A stretch of 41,264 bases of DNA. It comes from Planktomarina sp. Lineage in GTDB: Bacteria; Pseudomonadota; Alphaproteobacteria; Rhodobacterales; Rhodobacteraceae. The position numbers were made by a program, and so were the translations under genes. Position 1 is the stretch's first letter. Each line of letters starts with the position of its first letter. The stretch is taken from NCBI GenBank assembly GCA_020629775.1, contig JAHDCP010000011.1, positions 6,176-47,439 of the forward strand, written 5' to 3'. Below are positions 1 to 8,636 of the stretch, in pieces. Below the pieces are notes generated by a model, which did no database searches, was not told the origin of the DNA, and was given only the letters and a program-made list of their open reading frames with translations.

Positions 1-609
1 ATGGATGTCTTTTGCCAAGATACCAAACTGAACCTGTCCCCCTATTACCTGAAGCCTGGCTTTGCCTATGGCGGGTCTTGCTTGCCAAAAGAAGTGCGCG
101 CCGTGGCGCATATTGGCCAAAATCTGGGGTTGGATTTGCCCATGATTGAAAGCCTGGGCACATCCAATGCGGCCCACATCCAAGCGGCTTTGGACATGGT
201 GCGCCGCACCGGGGCCAAGCGCGTTGGCGTGTTGGGCGTGGCGTTTAAGCCTGGCACCGACGATCTGCGCGAAAGCCCTGTTTTGGAAGTGATCGCCGCC
301 CTGAGAGAAGAGGGTGTTGAGGTTTTGGTGCACGACACGGCCATCACCCAAGACACGCCTTTGGCGGGCCAATTGGCTTATGTGCAATACGGATCCGCTG
401 GCTTGGCCAGCCTGGCCACTGCGTTGCCGCAGATGCTGCGCGAAGATGTAACCGATGTCACAGATCATGCAGATGCGCTGATCGTCACCCATGCCAATGA
501 CACCTATCGCACAGCGGTGGAAAACGCAGGCAATGTTCCAGTGATTGATGTCTGCCGCTTGCACAAAGACGCGGACAGTTCCGCAAAGATCGAAGGGATC
601 GGTTGGTAA
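1..609 (+). CDS. GDP-mannose/UDP-glucose 6-dehydrogenase family protein (AlgD-like), C-terminal part, truncated by window start
   Basis: Contains KPGFAYGGSCLPKEVRA (catalytic Cys motif GGSCLPK) and GVAFKPGTDDLRESP, typical of the UDPGDH/GMD family. The NAD-binding N-terminus is missing, so the real start is probably upstream of the window. Confidence 0.85.
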   Translation: MDVFCQDTKLNLSPYYLKPGFAYGGSCLPKEVRAVAHIGQNLGLDLPMIESLGTSNAAHIQAALDMVRRTGAKRVGVLGVAFKPGTDDLRESPVLEVIAALREEGVEVLVHDTAITQDTPLAGQLAYVQYGSAGLASLATALPQMLREDVTDVTDHADALIVTHANDTYRTAVENAGNVPVIDVCRLHKDADSSAKIEGIGW

Positions 610-672
610 TTCAATCGATCTTCGAACCCTCCCCAAACCCAATGACACTTATACGCATGAAAGGACCGCGTT

Positions 673-3315
673 ATGTCTGATTTAAACTCAATTATTGGCA
701 GTGATGCCCTCAATGACCAATTGGATGGCACCAATGCCGATGACCAAATCCAAGGTCTTAGCGGCAACGATGAAATCAACGGCGGTGCAGGCAACGACCA
801 ACTGCACGGCGACTTTGCTGATCTGAACATGTTGGCGGACACGCAAAATTCCACCACGATTGAACAGTTCGGCGCAAGCGAAAACTGGGTGTCCGAGCGC
901 ACCGAGGACGGCCATTTGCAAATGACCCAAACCGTCACAACCCAAGCAGATGTGACGCACGTGGTTGAATTTGAAATGGCCGTGAATTTTGGCGGCGGAA
1001 ACACCAATGGTGCTGTTCAAGTCATCTGGAACGGCACCGTGATCGAAACGGTGCAAGCCCAATCAGGCGCATATGAAACCTATCGGGTGGAAATTCAGGG
1101 AACCGGTGTTGAAGGTGAACTCACCTTCCGTACCGTTGACCCCGTACCAGCGGAAAACGATCTTCAAATCAACACCGACGGCGTTGTTTGGAGCTATACC
1201 ACAGAAGTGGAAATCGGTGGCCAAACCATCGAAGTCGAAGCCTTTGCCCCAGGCCAAGGCAACGTTTTGCAGGTTCTGAACGGGACATTGCACGTCTTTG
1301 ATCAAGAAACAGGCACATACACTGCGGCGGGATCCCAAGCCACCGTGAACGTCAACGCGATTGGGTTCAACGCGGAGGACAATCTGGTTTACGGCATTGC
1401 GACATCAAACGGTGTCGATAGCTTGGGAAATCCCGTGGAATCCACAAACCTGATAATGTTGGATGCGCAAGGTAACAGCTATCGTGTGGGGGACACCCCT
1501 TACCGTTCGTGGACAGGGGACTTTGACGATCAAGGGAACTTGTGGGCGTTTGAAGCTGACATGGACTACATGATGGTGGTGGACGTTGATCAACTGGACG
1601 TAAACGGTGACCCCGTTGTAACCAGGTTTAAATTTCCGGCCGAGATGGTGGATCAACGCGTGTTTGACGTGGCCTTTGACGCAGAAACACAAACGTTCCG
1701 TGGCGTCGTGCGTGCGCGCAGTGATGGCGAAGATTCAAGCATTATGGAAATTGATGTAAGCCAAGTTGCTGACGGTGGTGAACCAATTTTCACATTTACG
1801 CCGATCACATCCACAATCGTAGACGGCGAAGTTTTTGACGGTATGCCTGCGATCACATTTGGCGCGGCAATGGTGGACGGCGATGGTCGTTTCTTCGTTG
1901 GGGGCAACTCTGGCAACCATGACATGGACGATTCCACCGGTCGTACCGGCGGCATCTATGAAGTGGTTACTGACACAGAGACAGGCACTGCAACGTTGGT
2001 GTTGGTGTCAGATGCACCAGGTGTTGGCACCAATGATGGTGCGGTTGATCCACGCACAGCAAACATCTTTGAACAGCCAGAAAGTGAAGCGTCGATCTTG
2101 ATTCGGGACCCATCTTTAAACGTTGTTTCTGATGAAACAGCAGATGGCTTCAACGACACCATCGAAGGTGGCGGAGGCAACGATGAAATTCTTGGCTCGT
2201 TGGGTGAAGATGTTCTTGTTGGCGAAGGTCTTGGCGATGAATTGTTCGGCGGTGACGGCGCAGATGCCATATTTGGGGGTGCGTCGCCTGAATGGACAGC
2301 AAATGGCATCAAGTCGATTTATGATGAACACGGAAATCGGTTTGACCAATTCGGCAATGCTTTGCCAGAGGATGATGACATTCTTTTTGGCGGCGGCGGC
2401 GATGACCAGATGTCAGGCTCTGCGGGCCACGACACTCTGGACGGCGGCTTGGGACAAGACGCTTTGCAAGGCGGTTCTGGATTTGATGAACTGTTCGGTG
2501 CTGACGGGGACGATCTGCTGTTTGGCGGTGCTGACCGTGATGTTTTGTACGGTGGTAATGGCGCCGACACCTTGAACGGTGGTTCTGGCACGGATGTTCT
2601 GAACGGTGGATCTGGCGCGGATGACTTGGCTGGTGGCGCAGGGGACGACGTTCTCAATGGCGACACAGGAAATGACGTCTTGGAAGGTGGCGCAGGTGCG
2701 GACGAATTGAACGGCGGCTTCGGCACCGACCAACTGTATTCCGGGTCTGGCAATGACACTTTGAACGGCGATGACGGCGCGGACACAATGGAAGGTGGAT
2801 CAGGTAATGACGTTCTTTCCGGCGGGGAAGGCCGCGATCGCATGAAAGGCGGAACAGGTAATGATGACATGTCCGGTGGTGATGACCGTGACAATATGAA
2901 CGGCGGCTCTGGCAATGACAGCATGTCCGGTGATGCTGGCCATGATTACCTGAACGGTGCCCGTGGCGATGACTTTTTGGACGGCGGCGCAGGCCGCGAC
3001 AAGATTATCATGGGCGCAGGCAACGACATCGCTACAGGTGGTGCTGACGCGGATATTTTCATTTTCAAATCAGATGATTTGGACGGTGGAAACGATGTTA
3101 TCACTGACTTTGAAGCAGGCCTGGATGAATTGGACTTCAGTGCTTTGAACTTGGCCACATCAGGTGAAAACGCCAATGATTGGTTCAATCAAAACGTGTC
3201 ATTCGATGGCGAAGTGGCTTTGGTCAATCTTGGGTCAAATACCAATCTGACCATCAACATGACTGACGCCACAACCGATATGCAGGCTGCGCTGTTTGAC
3301 AGCATGATTTTCTAA
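673..3315 (+). CDS. Large RTX-type calcium-binding protein (880 aa) with an N-terminal RTX motif, a central beta-rich region and a C-terminal array of GGxGxD nonapeptides
   Basis: Many GGxGxDxLxG repeats in the translation and a typical RTX C-terminus (DIFIFKSDDLDGGNDVITDFEAGLDELDFS). Acidic, with no N-terminal signal peptide, consistent with type I secretion. Confidence 0.88.
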   Translation: MSDLNSIIGSDALNDQLDGTNADDQIQGLSGNDEINGGAGNDQLHGDFADLNMLADTQNSTTIEQFGASENWVSERTEDGHLQMTQTVTTQADVTHVVEFEMAVNFGGGNTNGAVQVIWNGTVIETVQAQSGAYETYRVEIQGTGVEGELTFRTVDPVPAENDLQINTDGVVWSYTTEVEIGGQTIEVEAFAPGQGNVLQVLNGTLHVFDQETGTYTAAGSQATVNVNAIGFNAEDNLVYGIATSNGVDSLGNPVESTNLIMLDAQGNSYRVGDTPYRSWTGDFDDQGNLWAFEADMDYMMVVDVDQLDVNGDPVVTRFKFPAEMVDQRVFDVAFDAETQTFRGVVRARSDGEDSSIMEIDVSQVADGGEPIFTFTPITSTIVDGEVFDGMPAITFGAAMVDGDGRFFVGGNSGNHDMDDSTGRTGGIYEVVTDTETGTATLVLVSDAPGVGTNDGAVDPRTANIFEQPESEASILIRDPSLNVVSDETADGFNDTIEGGGGNDEILGSLGEDVLVGEGLGDELFGGDGADAIFGGASPEWTANGIKSIYDEHGNRFDQFGNALPEDDDILFGGGGDDQMSGSAGHDTLDGGLGQDALQGGSGFDELFGADGDDLLFGGADRDVLYGGNGADTLNGGSGTDVLNGGSGADDLAGGAGDDVLNGDTGNDVLEGGAGADELNGGFGTDQLYSGSGNDTLNGDDGADTMEGGSGNDVLSGGEGRDRMKGGTGNDDMSGGDDRDNMNGGSGNDSMSGDAGHDYLNGARGDDFLDGGAGRDKIIMGAGNDIATGGADADIFIFKSDDLDGGNDVITDFEAGLDELDFSALNLATSGENANDWFNQNVSFDGEVALVNLGSNTNLTINMTDATTDMQAALFDSMIF
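2149..3060 (+). repeat. Tandem RTX nonapeptide-coding repeats (degenerate 27-nt periodicity)
   Basis: Recurrent ggcggt/gatgac/ggcaatgac units encoding GGxGxDxxx inside the RTX ORF. Confidence 0.8.
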
Positions 3316-3348
3316 AACGCTTTAGGAAAGCTTCACTGATTTGACGGG

Positions 3349-3374
3349 GGCCGGTTTGTTAAAACAGACCGGCC
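3349..3374. terminator. Hairpin between convergent genes (GGCCGGT ... ACCGGCC)
   Basis: 7-bp perfect inverted repeat between the + RTX gene (stop 3315) and the - response regulator, overlapping the regulator's stop codon at 3359. Confidence 0.5.
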
Positions 3375-3973
3375 TCTTTCGCGATCATCGCGGCGTGGGT
3401 CCGATTTTTGGCGTCCAGTTTGCGGCTCAGCGTTTTGACATGCAGCTTGATCGTCACTTCCTGTAAATCCAAGTCCCGCGCGATTTCTTTGTTGGAATGG
3501 CCGTGGCACAATCCCTCAAGCACTTGCAGTTCGCGTTCGGACAACAGCTTTGCCAGCGGCGGCGTGTCCACGTCATCTTCGGCGTTCATGAAATCCAACG
3601 GCACATAAGTTTCCCCCATGGCCATAAACCGCACAGCGTTCACCATGGATTTCGCCGCCATGGTTTTGGGCAAAAACCCAACCGCCCCGGAATCAATGGC
3701 TTTCTGCGCAACTTCCTTTGTGGCGGTGCCAGACATGATCGCAACAGGTTGGCCAAACGACACGTCCAAGGCGCGCTTCAGGCCCTCCAAGCCGTTCATA
3801 CCAGGCATGGAATAGTCCAACAGCGTCAGATCGTATTTCGCTTCATTGCCAATCTTTTCACAGGCGGCGTCCAAAGTTCCGCAGGTTTCCACTTCGAAAT
3901 CAGGTTGCGTGGACAAAAACGCGCCAAGCGTTTCAAGCACCAGATCATGGTCGTCGGCCAACAGAATTCTCAA
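3359..3973 (-). CDS. Two-component response regulator, REC plus LuxR/NarL-type HTH
   Basis: N-terminal MRILLADDHDLV...LLDYSMPGMNG and C-terminal LSERELQVLEGLCHGHSNKEIARDLDLQEVTIKLHVKTLSRKL. Confidence 0.92.
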   Translation of the reverse strand: MRILLADDHDLVLETLGAFLSTQPDFEVETCGTLDAACEKIGNEAKYDLTLLDYSMPGMNGLEGLKRALDVSFGQPVAIMSGTATKEVAQKAIDSGAVGFLPKTMAAKSMVNAVRFMAMGETYVPLDFMNAEDDVDTPPLAKLLSERELQVLEGLCHGHSNKEIARDLDLQEVTIKLHVKTLSRKLDAKNRTHAAMIAKEAGLF

Positions 3974-3976
3974 TGT

Positions 3977-6733
3977 TCAGTCCTTTTGGTTTGGCGTGAC
4001 TGCCTCCGACAACCCTTGCCCCAGGGCAACAAGATCGACCGGTTTGGGTAGGATAGCCGCAATGTTGCTTTGCGCCAAGCGGGGATCATTCAATCGGCGG
4101 GCTAACGCCGTTACGACAAAAATTGGCAGGGACGGGGCAAACCCATGGATGCGGTGCGCCAGTTCGCCGCCGGTCATGGCTGGCATGTCGTAATCGGTGA
4201 TCAGGGCTGACCAGAATTCCGGATTTTCTTCAATGGCCTCCAGCGCGTCAACTGGATCTTCGCATAGGGCAACTTCTGCGCCATGCCCTTCTAAAAACTT
4301 AGTGATAACTTCGCCCACACGGATATCGTCATCCACAACAATCAGGTTCAACCCGGTCAAGTCAGCTTGGGTTTGATCAGATTGCGATGGTTGGGCCAAG
4401 TTGGATTGAGCCAAAGGCCAGTAAAGATGAATTGTTGTCCCAATGGATACTTGGGATGTGATCCCAATGGCCCCCCCGACAGATTTTGCCTGCGCGGCCA
4501 CCATGGCCATGCCCAACCCCGTGCCTTGGTGTCCTTTTGTCGTGAAATACGGCTGGAACACTTGGTCTTGTGTGGCCTGGTCCATGCCGTGACCGTTGTC
4601 AGAAACATTCAACAGCAGATAATCCGCGCCCGGTTGCAAGGCACCCACTTGTGGGGGTGAAAGGGCAGGGTCTTGTTGTGCGATTTCAACAGTTACGGTG
4701 CCACCTGTTTTGGGCAAAGCATCCCCTGCGTTCAAAATAAGATTAAGCAACACTTGGCTTAAAGCACTGGGGTCGCCTTTCAACGCATCCCCCGACGGCC
4801 CCTGCCGGATTTCAAAACGCGCATGGCCGGGCAAAACCGCGGTGACCATGGCGGGCAAATCCGCCAGAACAGATGCCAAATCAAAACTGGTTTGACTGTT
4901 GGTGCCTGCGCCAATGTCCAGCAGTTGATTTACCAATCGGGCCGACTGCGCCCCTGCGGAGGCGATCCGTTTGACATGGCCGCGCGTCGTTTCTGACAAA
5001 TCACTTTCCATATCGATCAGCGTGGCGGATCCATTGATGGCAGCAAGATAATTGTTGAAATCATGGGCAATGCCAGCGGTGACTTGTGCCACGGCTTCTT
5101 GGCGTTGCAAGCGCACCAAATCGCGGGTCAATTCTTCTTCGCGCTGTTCGGTCGCCAGTTTTTCGCTGACGTCGCGGATTGCAATCACTGACCCGCCTGT
5201 GTCCAGCGGGGACATTGTGATTTCGTGGTGATGCGCCCCGGGCAAATTCAACTGTGCCAGTGTGGCATCGAAGGCAGGCATAGATTGCAGTTCACCCTGG
5301 TCTTTGTATCTATGCCACCAGGTGCGGCCAAAGGCAGATGTGGGGGCATCATACCCCATCAACCGTGTTGCTGCAGAGTTGAGATAAGTTAAGCGCCCAC
5401 CTTTATCCGCCACCGCGATGCCATCTGGGGCGGCTTCCATTGCGGCCAATCGCTGGGCCAACAAAGTTTGGGCTGACTTCATGGCTGTAACATCCGTGGC
5501 AGACACCACCAAGCCACCATCTTCCAACTTTGCGGCGCGCACCAACACAATCTGGCCATCAGGCAAATCTAACTCTTGACCGCCTGGGACGGCTGAAAGC
5601 GCCCCAAGATCTGCGTCTTTCAAAAGCTTTGTTGCGCGCCCAGGCAAATCCTGGGTTTCTTCCATATAGTTGGACCAATTTTGGTCAAAGGACGTGCCGC
5701 TGGCCCATTCCACACCGGGGGCGGGGAACATTTCCTTGATGGCCACATTTGCCAAGGCCACGGTCCCGTCGGCATCCAGGATCAAAAATGCATCGTCAGT
5801 GGCAGCCAAGGCCTGTTCCATCCGGGTTCTGACACGGTCCAAAGCTTGGCCTGATTCAATGCGGGGGGTCACGTCAGATTGGGTTGCCACCAAATGGCTT
5901 GGGTTTCCCGCGGGATCATAAACCGGGAACAATGACAGTTCGTTCCAAAACCCTTCGCCTGATTTGCGGCGGTTGCGCAGCAGAAATTTCCCCGCAGATC
6001 TTGCTTCAATCGTTGCCCGCAGGCGGCTGCGTTCAGGGGAGTGGGTGGGTTCATCGGAAAGAAACCGGCAGTTTTTTCCCAAAACCTCGGCTGAGGTGAA
6101 GCCAGAGATGTGTTCAAAAGCCTGGTTTACATAAACTAAGGGAAGATGGTCTTGGTTGACATCTGCAATGACAATTCCCGAAGATGATCCAGCTATGGCG
6201 GCAGACAACAGTTCCTTTTCGCGCGACAAGTTTGCGTTTTTGTAAGCTTGCAAAGCCAACCCAGCCAATCGGTTCACCAGGTCCATTTCCGATTTTGCGA
6301 AGGGGTCTGATCCCGATTTGAAGCACATGATCGCGAAATCACCTTGCACTGGGCACAGTGCCGCGTTTTCAAATTCGGTGGCATCCAGGACATCCCCCCA
6401 AGATCCCAATTGTTGAATCCTTGAAATGTTGCGCGCGCGTTTGAAAGGGTTGATCGGGGGCGTCAGTGTTTTGCCCAAGAATTGGGGGTCTGAACTGGCC
6501 ACCACTTCCGATGTGCTGTTTTGTGTGGGGGCCACGATAAGGCAAAGTTGGGCGCCGGCATTGGTGCGCAAAGATGTGAAAATCGATTGCAGGGCTGCTT
6601 CCGGTTCAGACGTTTCCGTATAGGCTTCAAGACAACCAAGAAGGGTCTTGGTTGCCGCCAAGCTTTTACTTTCTCTGTCGCGCAAAACCTGCAGTTCCAG
6701 CAGGATTTCGCGCAGCCGTTCTTCTTGGGCCAT
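3977..6733 (-). CDS. Hybrid sensor histidine kinase: N-terminal GAF-like region, LOV/PAS, two further PAS-like regions, HisKA, HATPase, REC
   Basis: AGIAHDFNN (H-box), NVSDNGHGMDQ and GTGLGMAMV (ATPase N/G boxes), C-terminal LIVVDDD...ALITDYDMP (REC). Around aa 178-290: YVNQAFEHISGFTSAEVLGKNCRFLS...NRRKSGEGFWNELSLFPV...TQSDVT. Confidence 0.9.
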   Translation of the reverse strand: MAQEERLREILLELQVLRDRESKSLAATKTLLGCLEAYTETSEPEAALQSIFTSLRTNAGAQLCLIVAPTQNSTSEVVASSDPQFLGKTLTPPINPFKRARNISRIQQLGSWGDVLDATEFENAALCPVQGDFAIMCFKSGSDPFAKSEMDLVNRLAGLALQAYKNANLSREKELLSAAIAGSSSGIVIADVNQDHLPLVYVNQAFEHISGFTSAEVLGKNCRFLSDEPTHSPERSRLRATIEARSAGKFLLRNRRKSGEGFWNELSLFPVYDPAGNPSHLVATQSDVTPRIESGQALDRVRTRMEQALAATDDAFLILDADGTVALANVAIKEMFPAPGVEWASGTSFDQNWSNYMEETQDLPGRATKLLKDADLGALSAVPGGQELDLPDGQIVLVRAAKLEDGGLVVSATDVTAMKSAQTLLAQRLAAMEAAPDGIAVADKGGRLTYLNSAATRLMGYDAPTSAFGRTWWHRYKDQGELQSMPAFDATLAQLNLPGAHHHEITMSPLDTGGSVIAIRDVSEKLATEQREEELTRDLVRLQRQEAVAQVTAGIAHDFNNYLAAINGSATLIDMESDLSETTRGHVKRIASAGAQSARLVNQLLDIGAGTNSQTSFDLASVLADLPAMVTAVLPGHARFEIRQGPSGDALKGDPSALSQVLLNLILNAGDALPKTGGTVTVEIAQQDPALSPPQVGALQPGADYLLLNVSDNGHGMDQATQDQVFQPYFTTKGHQGTGLGMAMVAAQAKSVGGAIGITSQVSIGTTIHLYWPLAQSNLAQPSQSDQTQADLTGLNLIVVDDDIRVGEVITKFLEGHGAEVALCEDPVDALEAIEENPEFWSALITDYDMPAMTGGELAHRIHGFAPSLPIFVVTALARRLNDPRLAQSNIAAILPKPVDLVALGQGLSEAVTPNQKD
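5864..6202 (-). other. Predicted LOV (flavin blue-light sensor) domain inside the hybrid kinase; candidate adduct Cys222 codon at 6068-6070
   Basis: GKNCRFL matches the LOV signature GxNCRFL(Q/A); flavin-contacting N (NRRKSG), N (FWNEL) and C-terminal Q (TQSDVT) positions are present. The Q following NCRFL is replaced by S. Confidence 0.75.
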
Positions 6734-6748
6734 GACCGAAAATTTGCA

Positions 6749-7900
6749 TTATTCGCCGCTGAAAACAATGCATGAAATCATAAGGTTGCCATGCCGGTTC
6801 CCTGATCCCACCAAGGGTCCTTGTTCCCCAAATGTGAAGGCCCCCAAAAAAGGTGTCCCGTCCAGGGCTGTGTTCACGCCAGACACAACGCGATCCAATT
6901 TGTCTTGGACCCCCAACATGCATCCGCCGCAATAAATCATCAGTGCGCCTGCCATGGGAGTTTGCCCTTCCGTGCGCAATTGGCGCGACAGCGCAGCCAC
7001 GCGACCCGCCCGATCTGCCAATCCATCTTGGGTGCCGGTCATCAGTGTCAGGGTTTCGCCCTGGGCCACGTTGGCAAACATATCCATGGACCCATCGCTG
7101 TGGGCCGTCGCGGGGTGCGCCAGTAAATAATGGGGGACACCGTTCACCACCGCATCGGCGCGCCCAAAGGGGTGGAATGTGCTGTCTGATAAGATCGGCA
7201 AAGCTTCTGCCGAACCGGTTGGGCCAGTCATGGCACCATTGGTCCAATCGTTGTAAACCTCCATGGCAGGGCGGTTATCAATCTCAAAAATCCGTCGCCC
7301 GGTGACTTTGGTCACCACACCGCTGTGGGGTGTTGGGGCATATCCGTTGTGATAGGCAAAGGAAATCGGTGTGGACGGAAACATCACCGAAACCACCACC
7401 CCGGATGGGGTATGGGATGTGGAATCAAAAACGAACCAATTGCCTTCCACCGTGTTGTCAGCCGCGCTTCCGCCAATGATGGGCACATCGGGGCCAACAA
7501 CCGCAGTGATCCCGGCGATAACGGCTTCTTCCCCACCCGGTGTAGCAGAAACCCATACCAGGTCAGGGCGTTCCCCCAAACGATCCGCCGCTTGAAGCGC
7601 ACGCACAACAGCCTTGCTTGCCGCATCTTCAATATTGTCGTCGAAGGGCATTGCCGCTGATCCATATGATCCTTCGGGATCATCAATCAAAAATGCAGCC
7701 ACCCCTGGCGTCACGCCGTCGTGGGTCATGGCCCCTTGGCACGACGTTGCCCCCAATACAGTGTCCGCAATTCCGTTCAGCCGCGCTGGTGCTTCGGATA
7801 AAGCGCAGTTCATGTGAACGGACGCAAAACTGGCGCGAATCTTTGGTGCAGCCGCGACCAGTTGGTCAAGCGTGTCAGCCGATAAAACAGTGATTTTCAT
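6749..7900 (-). CDS. FIST N/C-domain sensory protein (NosP-like)
   Basis: Contains GATSCQGAMTHDGV, PIIGGSAADN and ALMIYCGGCMLGV...GTPFLGAFTFGEQGPL, typical of FIST_N/FIST_C; lies immediately upstream of the kinase on the same strand. Confidence 0.85.
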   Translation of the reverse strand: MKITVLSADTLDQLVAAAPKIRASFASVHMNCALSEAPARLNGIADTVLGATSCQGAMTHDGVTPGVAAFLIDDPEGSYGSAAMPFDDNIEDAASKAVVRALQAADRLGERPDLVWVSATPGGEEAVIAGITAVVGPDVPIIGGSAADNTVEGNWFVFDSTSHTPSGVVVSVMFPSTPISFAYHNGYAPTPHSGVVTKVTGRRIFEIDNRPAMEVYNDWTNGAMTGPTGSAEALPILSDSTFHPFGRADAVVNGVPHYLLAHPATAHSDGSMDMFANVAQGETLTLMTGTQDGLADRAGRVAALSRQLRTEGQTPMAGALMIYCGGCMLGVQDKLDRVVSGVNTALDGTPFLGAFTFGEQGPLVGSGNRHGNLMISCIVFSGE

Positions 7901-7965
7901 GGTGTCGAAGGCCCCTTAGTTGGGGCGTGATTACCATCAACTTGTGTACAGTTTCCGAAGCAGAC

Positions 7966-7992
7966 GGATAGCGTACTATCCTAAAGTATAGT
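7966..7992. promoter_or_regulatory. Overlapping inverted repeats upstream of the FIST gene: GGATAG-cgta-CTATCC and ACTAT-n8-ATAGT
   Basis: Read directly in cggatagcgtactatcctaaagtatagttt, in the 94-bp globin/FIST intergenic gap. Confidence 0.45.
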
Positions 7993-7994
7993 TT

Positions 7995-8405
7995 TTACTC
8001 AGCGTAAGCGTGGCTGGTCATGGCATCAGCCAAGGTGCCGTAAACAGCGCTCCAAGCTGCGGTGTCTTCGCTTGAAAAATCAACCCCCAGCAACTTTTGG
8101 AAAGTGGCAATCAATGCCGCACCAACACTGTCGTATTGGTCTTTTGCAACGCCGTAAGACACGTGGCGCGTTGCCAATTCTTGGGCCGCGGGCACCAAGA
8201 TGTCCAAAGCATCAAGGTGGTCCACAATGAAGCCAAGCGTATCAGTCAGCTTCTTGCCCTGAACCTCCAAATCGCCTTGAAACAAGGGCTTTGTGGTGGG
8301 GTCCATCCGAAACAGAGTGGAATAAAACACCCGCGATGTGGCGGCTGGGTCTGCCGCGGCCAGGGCCCATGTGCGGCGGATGCGGGCAATATGATCTTGT
8401 TCCAA
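7995..8405 (-). CDS. Single-domain globin (bacterial haemoglobin-like)
   Basis: LATRHVSYGV (proximal His region), VFYSTLFRMDPTTKPLF and the LEVQGKKL helix E region. The start is inferred as the TTG at 8405, preceded by AAAGAGG; the ORF is open to 8447 but has no ATG. Confidence 0.8.
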   Translation of the reverse strand: MEQDHIARIRRTWALAAADPAATSRVFYSTLFRMDPTTKPLFQGDLEVQGKKLTDTLGFIVDHLDALDILVPAAQELATRHVSYGVAKDQYDSVGAALIATFQKLLGVDFSSEDTAAWSAVYGTLADAMTSHAYAE

Positions 8406-8605
8406 ACGAAGCCTCTTTGGTTGGGGCCGAACACAAACGGCAGCCAAATCAGATGCCAGCTACCGACCTCAGATCAGGGCGCTATGCAAGCATAATCTGG
8501 TAGGTGCCCTTCGTACAGGGCTTGGCGCAATGGGCAAATGCACAGACAATTGTGGAAAAGACTTGAAATTCTCAGATGAAGCCAGCACCTTCGGCGTCCG
8601 ATGAA

Positions 8606-8636
8606 AAAGGCGCGACAGATGGTATGTCGCGCCTTT
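8606..8636 (-). terminator. Strong intrinsic terminator, 12-bp perfect stem (AAAGGCGCGACA/TGTCGCGCCTTT) with a U-run on the minus strand
   Basis: Minus strand reads AAAGGCGCGACATACCATCTGTCGCGCCTTTTTCAT. Confidence 0.7.

Noticed and set aside
2149-3060. Regular repeats resembling a CRISPR or minisatellite
   Set aside because: They are in-frame degenerate repeats coding RTX GGxGxDxxx motifs; there are no identical repeats separated by unique spacers.
3497-4051. 184-aa plus-strand ORF opposite the LuxR-type regulator
   Set aside because: Shadow of the response regulator coding strand; His/Gln/Arg-rich with no motif.
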